Shown piece after piece: positions 45,616-55,437 of a stretch of DNA of 64,000 bases (within the stretch, counting starts at the first letter, position 1; each line of letters opens with the position of its first letter). The notes beneath the pieces are model-generated. The model saw only the letters and a list, made by a program, of their open reading frames with translations. It ran no database searches and was not told where the DNA came from. A program made the translations under genes and the position numbers. This DNA is from Taxillus chinensis (taxonomy: Eukaryota > Streptophyta > Magnoliopsida > Santalales > Loranthaceae): NCBI GenBank assembly GCA_023512835.1, contig CM042085.1, positions 36,906,324 through 36,970,323 on the forward strand, given 5' to 3'.

Positions 45616-45633
45616 TTCCTGGCAACGGTGCTA
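45616..45633 (-). other. Primer-binding site of Athila C (tRNA-Asp, decayed)
   Basis: Minus strand TAGCACCGTTGCCAGGAA, 6 bases from the LTR end (GATCA AGTTTT). The Athila/Tat consensus is TGGCGCCGTTGCCGGGGA; all differences are G to A on this strand, consistent with deamination of methylated C on the other. Confidence 0.85.
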
Positions 45634-46529
45634 AAAACTTGATCGGCAATTTGCAAGTGTACAAATTGTGACAAGTAATAAAGTGAATTTTAAGTCTGAA
45701 TATCGTACCCAAGGGAAGGATGTAGAATTGAAAATTTTTAACTAGCTTATAAAAGGATTTTTGAGTGAAAATATATTAAAACAGAACTAAATTTAAATAA
45801 TTTGATTTGAAGAATTGTGAGATATAGAAAAATGCTTTCTAAAGTAGAGATAAGTTCGATTAATAAAGGTGATTGGAGTTAATATTTCATTTGATGTATT
45901 TTTCCCAAGAATATGTCTTAGTTCAACCTAATTCTTTCCTTGTGATAACATTTAATACCCAACCTCTAATGCATGAATTAGCCTTTTCCAAGTGCAGTAA
46001 TTCTGTGTACACCCTAGCATGGGGGACGGGTGACCCTTTATGGTTTGGGTTTGTAAGGATCCGTATATCTGTTAGCATAACTTATAATCTATATTTGATG
46101 TTAAGAAAGTTATTTTGAGAATGTAGCCATTAATATAATCGTTTTAACTATATTTGGGCCTAATTTGAGGTCTAGAAGCCTTCAGGGGTTATTTAGTAAT
46201 TTTTGGGAGTTAAATTGAGGGTTAATAAATGAAAAATAAAATTTAGGAGGACTTTTTGGAAATTATTAAAGAGGATGACGAATTTTAATTAAAAATAGGG
46301 TTTGGGGGTTTTATTATTTATTATAACTTTGTTTTGAGAGACCCTGGCCGTCAGAGGAGAGTTCTTAGTGTTCTTCGCGTTCTTCATCGTTCTTCGCCGA
46401 TTCTAGACCGTTATTGCGAGTTTAATCCCTTCGGAAGGCAAGAGGTAGGTGACTCTAGATCCTTTGCTGTTGTATTGCATGAACGCACAATATTAGAGGC
46501 ATATACATATATCAATTATAAATATATAC

Positions 46530-46561
<32 letters not shown>

Positions 46562-47048
46562 TTGTGTGTGTGTTTGTCGTGCGATGGGGTTGGTCTTTTT
46601 TTTCTTTTTCTCCGGTCGGTTCTATTTTCTCCTGGGCGTTCTTTGTTTCCCATCGGGGTCTTCTGACTATTCTTCCAGCAAACACAAGAAGGAGGTGGTT
46701 CAGTCGGCGTACAGTTTTAATGTTTATGTTAGTTTTAATTACTAATACAAAGCCTTACAGATTCGGTCTCTGTGTAGTTAGTTCAGCCCGCCACTTTCCA
46801 ACCTCATTATCATTATCTCTCTCAACATCTAATTTCTTTTATTATTATGAGAAAACGTTACCCTGTCTTACCAATATTCGGTCAACCTTGGTATCCAAGC
46901 CAGCTGGCCTAGTTTTGGAAAACGTTACCCAGCCTTACCTTTATTCTGTGCACACTAGTCTGCCGCGTCTTCGTACAAGTGGGAGGGGAGGCAGCTGCTG
47001 TGCCGCCCCCATGCAACGGTTACCAGCCCTAACGGGCTGGCAGGGTAT

Positions 47049-47773
47049 TGTAAAGACCTGTATTTGGGTAGGGATGAGAGATAGTCTTTCTCTGTTGTTA
47101 AAAACATCTGGACAATATTGTGTTCGTCAATGTGAGCATTTTGACTGTACTTGGGCCCGATTCCGAGTTGGGGCCCCGTTTGACCCGATTGTTGACTTTT
47201 TGGAGTTCAATTTGGAGTTTGGGCCTTGTGAGGGTAAAGTTGGTATTTTAAGAAATGAATGAAGTATAAATAGAGAAAAGAGGGGAGAAACCCTTAATTT
47301 GCTTTTGTGGTGTGTGAGACACGAAGAGAAAGAAAGAGAGAGAGAGCACGTTGGAGGAGAACCAAGAGCTTTTGTCGCTCACCCCTACTTGTTGTTTACA
47401 CTTTTCAGGTGTGACACGAGACTAGTGGAGGACTTTCTTCCAGGAGGACGCCCACTACTCTGATGTATGATACAGTACTGTATTCTGTATTTTATTGTTT
47501 GTTGTATCCCGGACATGGGTCCGTGGACAGTTGTATTTGCATACTATTTGTGATGTAATATCTGTATGACTGTTTGACTTATCATGTGCATGATGATGTA
47601 TGGGAAAGTACAGGATTACCCTTGATGTATGACTGTACAAGGTTACATATTTGAGATAGCACCCGCGGTGTAGTCTCTATTGGTGCTAGTCACCAACCCC
47701 TTGACCTTTCGGGTGCGGGCAAGGGGAAGTCATGTTCCTGGTTCCGGGTTCCCTGGAATTCGGGGGCATGACA
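47049..47773 (+). repeat. 5' LTR of element F with internal deletion
   Basis: 725 bp, against 2146 bp for the 3' LTR. The two agree at both ends; about 1.42 kb, corresponding to 53620-55038, is absent at a TTG microhomology (47372-47374). A TATA box TATAAATAG is retained at 47265-47273, followed by a GA-rich tract. Confidence 0.9.
47265..47273 (+). promoter_or_regulatory. TATA box of F 5' LTR
   Basis: TATAAATAG, about 215 bp into the LTR; the same box is at 53508-53516 in the 3' LTR and in the E LTRs. It should drive the genomic RNA. Confidence 0.7.
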
Positions 47774-47788
47774 AGTTGGTATCAGAGC
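47774..47788 (+). other. Primer-binding site of element F (tRNA-iMet)
   Basis: AGTTGGTATCAGAGC directly after the LTR end GGCATGACA. The leader 47789-48269 carries a tandem duplication (48057-48180) shared with E. Confidence 0.95.
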
Positions 47789-48269
47789 ATGGTCTAGCGG
47801 ACCTAGGTTAGTGAGGGGTGGTTAATTGATTCCATGTGACTTAGAAAACTGTAGGGAGGGCGCCTGATCAATGCAGTCCTTACAGGTATTCTAGGTTATG
47901 TTGGTGTCAGTTAGATCATCCTAGGAGCATATATGGGGATGGATGCATCTCTAGTGGTATGATTGTGTGTAGATAGGGCACTAGATTGTTTTTGTGTGTG
48001 ATGTGATTGCATTTGGTGCCTAAATGGCACGTGGCTGTGAGAGCCAGGACTTGATTGTGGTGTACCCTAAGGGGTGACCCGATGCTATATGCATAGTTAT
48101 GGACCTATGGGTCGTGTGGTGTACCCTGATGGGGGACACGATGCTATATGCCTGGTATGGACCTACGGGTCGTGTGGTGAGAACCTACAAGTCGGTTGTG
48201 CCTTTGATGGCTATTTGTGCTAGCAGTGCTAGTATTGATCGTTTGTTGTTTATTGTTGTGGCCAGTGTG

Positions 48270-49430
48270 ATGGCACCACCGAGGAGAGCTGTCCGAGGCC
48301 AGGGTTCGGCAGAGGAGCCCACGATAGAGTCAGGGCACCAGGGGCACCAGAGCTCGCAGCAGAAGTCGTCAGCTCCCGTTGTCGGACCTGATTTGACGCA
48401 GGTGTTGATTCAGTTGCAGGAGGCCATGCAGGATATGCAGGGCTCGATGAGGGATATGGCTAGAGAGGTGGATGAGCTGAAGAGGCAGCAGCAGCCTCAG
48501 CAGCCATCACAACCTCAACAACCACCACTACCTCAGCAGCATGAGGCAAGAGTGGTGCAGGATGTACACCAACAGGAGGTCGTGGCAGAGCCAGCACGAC
48601 GAGGGATGGACTGGGCTGCGCAGTTTTTGAAACACGCACCCAGGACTTTTGAGGATGGTTCGCAGCCAGAGGTAGCCGACGACTGGATTAGGTGGACAGA
48701 GGATATCTTTGATATGATCGGGGTGCCAGATGAGGAGAGAGTGCGCGTGGCGACGCACTATCTGTTGGTATCCCACGTAGGTGGTGGGAATCCACTAAAG
48801 CTGTCCATGGCAGTCATATGAGTTGGAGAGAGTTTGTTGAGCGCTTCTTTGGGGAGTATTTTCCCAGTTCGTTTCAGTATGCTTGACGTAGAGAGTATTA
48901 TGAGCTTGTGCAGGGTAGCATGACTGTGGGGGAGTATGTGCAGGCCTTCACAGATTTGGGGCGGTTTGCTCTGGAGGCTTGGGCAAAGGAAGGCCAGAAG
49001 ACGCAGGACTTCATTCAGGGCTTGAGGCCATCTCTGAAAAGACAGCTAGAACCGATGCAGTTGACCAGCTACCGGGAGGCGGTCGACAAGGCACTCATTA
49101 TTGAGCGACGACAGGATCAGGCGAGAGCCCAGAGGTCGGGCGGTTCGGCAGGTCCGAGCAAGAAGAGGCAGAGTGGGGAGAGCAGTGCCGCTCAGCCTGA
49201 GAGGAGGCAGGTGCAGAAGGTTTCCAGCCAAGCGGTGGGACCCCGTGAGAGTTCAGCCAGCAGGAGGCCAAGTACCTGTTAGAGTTGTGGTTTAACTGGG
49301 CATGTCTCGAGAGATTGCCCAAGGAAAAAGATGACATGTTTCCGATGCGGGAAAGCGGGGCATGGAGCTAGGGAATGTGTTACCCTTAGCTCAACCAGCA
49401 ATGTAGGCCCTCGTCCGAGAGATCAAGGAC
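48270..49430 (+). pseudogene. Gag with CCHC zinc knuckle, element F
   Basis: Start MAPPRRAVRGQGSAEEP at 48270. Helical EAMQDMQGSMRDMAREVDEL, Gln/Pro tract, capsid domain (APRTFEDGSQPEVADDWIRW), a one-base deletion at about 48767 relative to E, a TGA near 48886 (CGA in E), then FIQGLRPSLKRQLEPMQLTS. A TAG at 49280-49282 falls in the first zinc motif (Trp in E). The second motif is intact as CFRCGKAGHGARECVT (49334 onward). Gag is clearly dead but otherwise well conserved. Confidence 0.9.
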
Positions 49431-50086
49431 AGAGGAGTGGGGCTCTGTCTCAGAGGTCAGTGCCGCCGGCACAAAGCACGCAAACACAACCTGCGGTGCA
49501 GCAGCCTCAGCGGGAGGCACAGGGTCATGTTGATCAGCGGGGCAAGGCCCCAACGGGCCAGGCTAGTGGCAGTGGACCACGAGGGAGGACTTTTGCCCTC
49601 ACCAGCAGAGAGGCAGAGGCTCCACCAGTGGACGAGGCAGGAGCAGGACCTTCAGTGGTGAGAGGTACCATCATCATTTCTTATACTATTTGTTCAGTTT
49701 TGATTGATATTGGTGCTACCCATTCTTTTATTTCGTATGCTACGGTGGTTGGATTGGAGTTAGACCAGGAGACAGTGAGTCAGTCTCTGATGGTTGCTTC
49801 ACCTTTGGGTGGAATTGTGATACTTGAGAGTATCTGTCGTGCATGTCAGGTAACACTTGGGGGTGTTAACCTGTTATGTGATTTGTATGTCATGGAGTTA
49901 GATGATTTTGATGTTATTCTAGGTATGGACTGGTTGGTCTCCGTGGAGGCCAAGATTGATTGTTTTCGACGGCGTGTGACGTTCCTCACGCCAGAGGGCA
50001 CGCGGGGTGTCTTTGTGGGTGAGTGGACCGAGGAGGCATGCAGGTTGGGACCTTTGAGGCATGGGTGGGGTGATGTGACCCACTAG
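49431..50086 (+). pseudogene. Aspartic protease, element F
   Basis: In the same frame as the zinc knuckle. The active site reads SVLIDIGATHSFISY: Asp and Gly-Ala are kept but the Ser/Thr between them is Ile. It continues with GVNLLCDLYVMELDDFDVIL and GMDWLV. The frame closes with a TAG at 50084-50086 where E has CAG. Confidence 0.85.
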
Positions 50087-50095
50087 TTAGCCAAC

Positions 50096-51170
50096 TTGAC
50101 GTTGGTTGACAAGAGGAGAGAGGGGAAGGCTGTTTTGCCACCCATCGTAGATCAGTTCCCGGATGTGTTTCCCGAGGACTTGGTCAGTTTGCCACCCGTG
50201 AGGGAGGTAGAGTTTTCGATCGAGTTGTTGCCAGGGACAACACCGATCAGGTTGGCGGCCTACAGGATGGCACTGACAGAGCTTAGAGAGCTCAAGAGAC
50301 AGATAGATAACCTATTGGCTTGAGGCTTTATCAGGCGGAGTAGCTCACCATGGGGCGCTCCAGTGTTGTTCGCCAAGAAGGCGGATGGTTCACTTCGGAT
50401 GAGTATAGACTACCGGAAGCTGAACCAGGTGACTGTGAAGAACAGGTATCCATTGCCGAGGATCGATGACCTGTTTGATCAGTTTCGCGGTGCGAGGTGG
50501 TTTTCCAAGATAGACTTGAGATCTGGATACCATCAGTTGAGGGTTAGGGAGGCAGATATCCCTAAGACCGCGTTTAGTTGTCATTATGGGCATTATGAGT
50601 GGCTTGTGATGCCGTTTGGGCTCACGAATGCTCCAGTAGTGTTTATGGGATTGATGAACCATGTGTTTGCTCCATATTTAGATATGTTCATTGTGGTGTT
50701 CACCGACGATATTTTGGTATACTCAGTGACCAAGAGGGAGCATGAGGAGCATTTGCAGGTTGTGTTGCAGACCTTGCGAGAGCACCGGTTGTATGCGAAG
50801 TTCACAAAATGTGACTTCTGGTTGCAATAGGTGTACTTCTTGGGGCATGTGGTATCTTCCGAGGGTATCACAGTGGATCCTGAGAAGATCGAGGCGGTTA
50901 TGTCGTGGAAGAGGCCCACGAATGTGTTTGAGATCCGTAGCTTCCTTGGTTTGGCAGGCTATTATCGGAGGTTCGTGGAGGATTTTTCCAGGTTGGCAGC
51001 TCCTATGACGAACCTGACCATGAAGGGAGTTCCTTTTGTTTGGTCTAAGGCTTGTGAGAGTGCTTTCAGGGAGTTGAAGGCACGATTGACCTCAGCCCCC
51101 ATCTTGATTCTTCCACAGGAGGGTGTGCCTTTCGAGGTGTATTGTGATGCTTCCAGGGTGGGACTTGGTT
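50096..51170 (+). pseudogene. Reverse transcriptase, element F
   Basis: Contains [68 protein letters not shown], and the catalytic motif as [11 protein letters not shown]. Thumb and connection follow ([20 protein letters not shown]). Stops at 50321-50323 and 50828-50830; the second is CAG to TAG relative to E. Confidence 0.9.
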
Positions 51171-51500
51171 GTGTGCTGATGGAGACTCGGCAGGTGATTG
51201 CTTATGGGTCTAGGCAGTTGAGACCACATGAGCAGAACTATCCCACGCATGATTTGGAGTTGGCTGCAGTGATCTTTGCACTTAAGAGCTGGCAGCATTA
51301 TCTCCTTGGGGAGAAGTTTGTGGTGTATACGGACCACAAGAGCTTGCAGTATATCTTCTCTCAGCGAGACCTGAACCTTAGGTAGAGGCGGTGGGTGGAG
51401 TACCAGTAGCAGTTTCAGTTTGATATGATGTATACTCCTGGGAAGGGTAATGTGGTGGCAGATGCTCTGAGTAGGAAGAGTAGGGCCGTGGTGGCCCATT
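51171..51500 (+). pseudogene. RNase H, element F
   Basis: Starts in [20 protein letters not shown], with the acidic residues in [32 protein letters not shown] and VVADALSRK. Two TAG codons (51383-51385 and 51407-51409) replace CAG in E. Degrades RNA in RNA/DNA hybrids during cDNA synthesis. Confidence 0.88.
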
Positions 51501-53041
51501 GTGCCATTAAGGAATGGGAGATGATGGGTCAGTTGGCAGCGATGAGGTTGCAGATGGTGACCAGCGAGGGGCAAGGGACCCTCAGTGTTGTTGTAGCAGT
51601 CCCAGAGATGCAGCACATGATCATAGAGGATCAGCTGGGGGACATTGATTGTGAGGTCATCCGCGACAGGATTCAGACTAGGCAGGCACCTTCTGATTGG
51701 ACTGAGTATGCAGAGCATGTGCTACGGTATAGGGATAGATTGATAGTTCCCACTTCTCTTCAGGAGGAGGTTCTTCGGGAATTTCACCAGTCGAGGTTAG
51801 CTGTACATCCTAGTGGGACCAAGATGTACCACGCCGTGAGGAGACAGTTTTGGTGGCCAGGCCTGAAGAAGGCCGTTGCTAATTTTGTGAGGAGGTGTTT
51901 GACCTGTCAGCAGGTCAAGGCAAAGCACTTGAGATCAGCTGGTGAGTTGCAGTCATTGCCAGTGCCAGAGTGGAAATGGGACCACGTGACCATGGATTTT
52001 GTCACTGGACTTCCTCGTTCCAGGGGACACGACACGATATGGGTAGTTATCGACCGGTTGACCAAATCGGCGCATTTTATTCCGATTCGAGAGACAGACC
52101 CAGTGAGGACTTTGGGACAGAGGTATATTGATGTTATTGTGCGGTTGCATGGAGTCCCATTGTCTATTGTATCTGATCGGGATGCGAGGTTTACATCTCA
52201 GTTTTGGAGACAATTGCAGCGAGCTTTGGGTACCAAGGTGAACCTGAGTACAGCCTTTCATCCGCAGACGGATGGTCAGTCGGAGCGGACGATTTAGACG
52301 CTTGAGGATATGTTGTGTGCCTGTGTCCTTGATTTTGGGGGTTGTTGGGAGACTCACCTTCCTTTGGTGGAGTTCTCTTATAACAACAGTTATCAGGCCA
52401 CGATTGGGATGGCTCCGTATGAGGCGCTGTATGGGCGGCCTTGTAGATCACCCTTGTGTTGGGCACAGACTGGAGAGACAGCAGTTCTTGGTCCCGATAT
52501 GGTTCGAGAAACCATGGAGATAGTGCAGTTGATTAGACAGCGTATGTTGACAGCACAGAGTAGGCAGAAGTCCAATGCGGACCAGAGGCATCGACCTTTG
52601 CAGTTTGAGGTGGGTGACTATGTCTTTTTGCGGGTTTCACTGCGTCGAGGGCATCGGAGGTTTGGACATGGATCCAAACTTTCCCCTCATTTTGTGGGGC
52701 TGTTTGAGATTGTTGCCACCGTGGGCGTAGCGGCTTACCGATTAGCTTTGCCACCAGAGTTGGCGCAAGTACATGATGTGTTTCATGTGTCTCAGTTGAG
52801 GCGGTATCACCCTGATCCTTCTCATGTGTTGGACTATCACGAGATAGACTTGGCTGATGATGGTGCCGTTGTTGAGATGCCGGCACAGATTTTGGACAAG
52901 CGGGACCAGATCTTGCGGGGCAAGACGATCCCACTAGTTCGAGTGTTATGGCGACACCGAGGCATGGAGGAGCAGACTTGGGAGAAAGAGAGCCAGATGC
53001 GGGTTCTTCATCCCGAGCTATTCGAGGACGATCAGTCCTGA
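51501..53041 (+). pseudogene. Integrase and chromodomain-like tail, element F
   Basis: Zinc finger (HQSRLAVHPSGTKMYH ... RRCLTCQQVK), DDE core ([47 protein letters not shown]) and, after a TAG at 52295-52297 (CAG in E), the C-terminal part with YEALYGRPCRSPLCW. It ends in PAQILDKRDQILRGKTIPLV and LWRHRGMEEQTWEKES, the chromodomain-like tail typical of Tekay/Del. All three catalytic residues are intact. The stop is at 53039-53041. Confidence 0.9.
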
Positions 53042-53291
53042 GGTGGGGAGGATGTGAGGACCTTCCCTGAGGTATGAGTTATGTTTTATGCATTTGTTGT
53101 TTCAGATGTGATTTAGCTTGTCATTTGTTGGCATCTTGTGAGCCTTTTTGACTTGTTGTGAGTTGAATTGCACATGTGTGATCGGTGATCATGTTTTATG
53201 TTTTGTTGTTGGGACATTGAGCTTGAATTTTGCTATGTCCTTTGGGCATGTGTTTTATTTTCGAGGACGAAAAGTCCTAAGGTGGGGAGGA
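53042..53291 (+). other. 3' untranslated region and polypurine tract of element F
   Basis: Contains GAGGACGAAAAGTCCTAAGG and the purine tract GGTGGGGAGGA just before the 3' LTR. A near copy, TGAGGTGGGGAGGATGTGAGG, sits right after the pol stop (53040-53060), so the tract is duplicated at both ends of the region. No gene. Confidence 0.65.
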
Positions 53292-55437
53292 TATAAAGAC
53301 CTGTATTTGGGTAGGGCTGAGAGATAGCCTTTCTCTGTTGTTAAAAACATCTGGACAATATTGTATTCGTCAATGTGAGCATTTTGACTGTACTTGGGCT
53401 CGATTCCGAGTTGGGGCCCCATTTGACCCGATTGTTGACTTTTTGGAGTTCAATTTGGAGTTTGGGCCTTGTGAGGGTAAAGTTGGTATTTTAAGAAATG
53501 AATGAAGTATAAATAGAGAAAAGAGGGGAGAAACCCTTAATTTGCTTTTGTGGTGCGTGAGACACGAAGAGAGAGAAAGAAAAAGAGAGAGCACGTTGGA
53601 GGACAACCAAGAGCTTTTGGACGATCCGGACTCAAATAGCCCAAATTCGAGGTAGGGATTCGTTATTCTCACTCTTATTTGTTGATTCTACTGGCTAGAG
53701 TAGCTAAACCATGTGAATTAACCCCAAATTCGTGGAATTTGGATGAACCCTAAGATTTGGGGAAAAACCAATTTTGGGTTGAATCGTGTTATTTGCGTGC
53801 ATAATGCGTTTTGAGGGGTAAGACTTGATTTAAAACCTAATATATATTATTAGGTATGAGTTTTATGAGATTCCAAAAGGTCTGGAGGTTTCTGGGTTGA
53901 ATTCAGACGAGAAACAGGTAAAAAACGATGATGAACGAGAATCGTCGTGAATCGAAGCGGAAACGCCCGATGAGATCGACTGGAAATTGAAAATTTCGAA
54001 TATGCAGTTTCGAAGGTTCGAAGGTAGGTTCGATGTAGTGTAATTTCGAGTGTCAAATGTGCAGTTTTCGAGTATCGTTTCGAAGGTTCGAAGGTACTTC
54101 GAAGGGAATTTCGAAGGTAGTTCGAGTGTAGGTTCGAGGGTCGAAGGCAGTCCGAAAAGAGATTTGAAAATACAGATTTGAAATACAGTGAAGGCATATT
54201 CGAAAATACAGTTTGACTGGACTGAACCATTTACATTGTAAACCTTTATGCCTCTCCACACTTAAGTATTATACTTAAGTTACAATGTAAATAAGGAAAT
54301 ACCCCTCATTTAGATTCAAACAAAAATACTAGAAAAATTAATTCCTACTCTTTCAAAATGTGAAAATTGGGATTTAGTGTAAAATCTCGAAAAAACCCAA
54401 AAGTTCGTAGTGGTGAATTTTTGGAAAGTGAGGTTAGACATCTCAGAAAAATCCCCAAAAATCAGATTATCTTATTTATGATATGGGAACTCAATGCCGG
54501 GACTTTTGATTTCAAGAAAATAGCTGCTATGGGTACTTCCTTCATAAATCAAGGATTGAGGATTTACTTGTGAAGACTGGCTACCGTTCCAAAGGAAATG
54601 TTGAGAATGACATGTCATACTAATGTTAGTATGTTGGTGGGAGGTATTGGGGCATGGACTCTGGGACTTGTTTGGGTTCTCACCGTGATGCACCGATGGT
54701 GCTATGTGGTTAACGTGGCAGGCATATGCACCGATGGCAGGCATATGCACCGATGGCAGGCCTGTGTGGCGACTGTGGCCGGGCATATTGTGCTGTGGAC
54801 AAGCTAAGGCCTGAGTTGAGCCGTTGAGCTCGTGGAGCTAGGGCTGAGTGCCCTGAGCTGGGATCCCATGGAGGATTGTGGACAAGTTATCCTGTATGAG
54901 CGGGCTAAGCCCTGATGTTTGTTGCAGGCTGAGTCCTGATGATTGTGCACACTACACGGTGCATGAGTACACTGAGCATATAGTATAGACTTATATGTGT
55001 TGCATGATGTGGAGTTTTGGGGTCACCTACTGAGCTTGTCGCTCACCCCTACTTGTTGTTTACACTTTTCAGGTGTGACCCGAGACTAGTGGAGGACTTT
55101 CTTCTAGTAGGACACCCACTACTCTGATGTATGATATAATACTGTATTCTGTATTTTATTATGTGTTGTATCCCGGACATGGGTCCGTGGACAGTTGTAT
55201 TTGCATATTGTTTGTGATGTAATGTCTGTATGACTGTTTGACTTATCATGTGCATGATGATGTATGGGAAAGTACAAGATTACCCTTGATGTATGACTAT
55301 ACAAGGTTACATATTTGAGATAGCACCCGCGGTGTAGTCTCTATTGGTGCTAGTCACCAACCCCTTGACCTTTCGGGTGCGGGTAAGGGGAAGTCATGTT
55401 CCTGGTTTCGGGTTCCCTGGAATTCGGGGGCATGACA
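53292..55437 (+). repeat. 3' LTR of element F
   Basis: 2146 bp. Its first bases read TATAAAGACC where the 5' LTR has TGTAAAGACC, a G to A change in the terminal TG. TATA box at 53508-53516. A cluster of TTCGAAGGT-type repeats fills 53935-54200. Confidence 0.92.

Larger units (their letters stand above)
47049..55437 (+). mobile_element. Element F: Tekay/Del chromovirus inserted in solo LTR G
   Basis: 8389 bp with perfect target duplication GGTAT (47044-47048 and 55438-55442). 5' LTR 47049-47773, primer-binding site, gag-pol 48270-53041, polypurine tract, 3' LTR 53292-55437. It is the innermost and probably youngest full element here together with I. Gag-pol is close to E's but has a different set of stops plus one frameshift. 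Confidence 0.95.

Noticed and set aside
46546..47262. 238-codon plus-strand open frame.
   Set aside because: It starts in a (TG)n microsatellite, crosses the G/F insertion boundary at 47049 and has no recognisable domain.
50321..52297. Programmed TAG read-through in chromovirus pol.
   Set aside because: E and F have stops at different positions and none shared, so they are decay, not a conserved recoding site.
51092..52575. Minus-strand ORFs over F's pol and plus-strand ORFs over E's pol.
   Set aside because: Antisense shadows of well-supported gag-pol frames.
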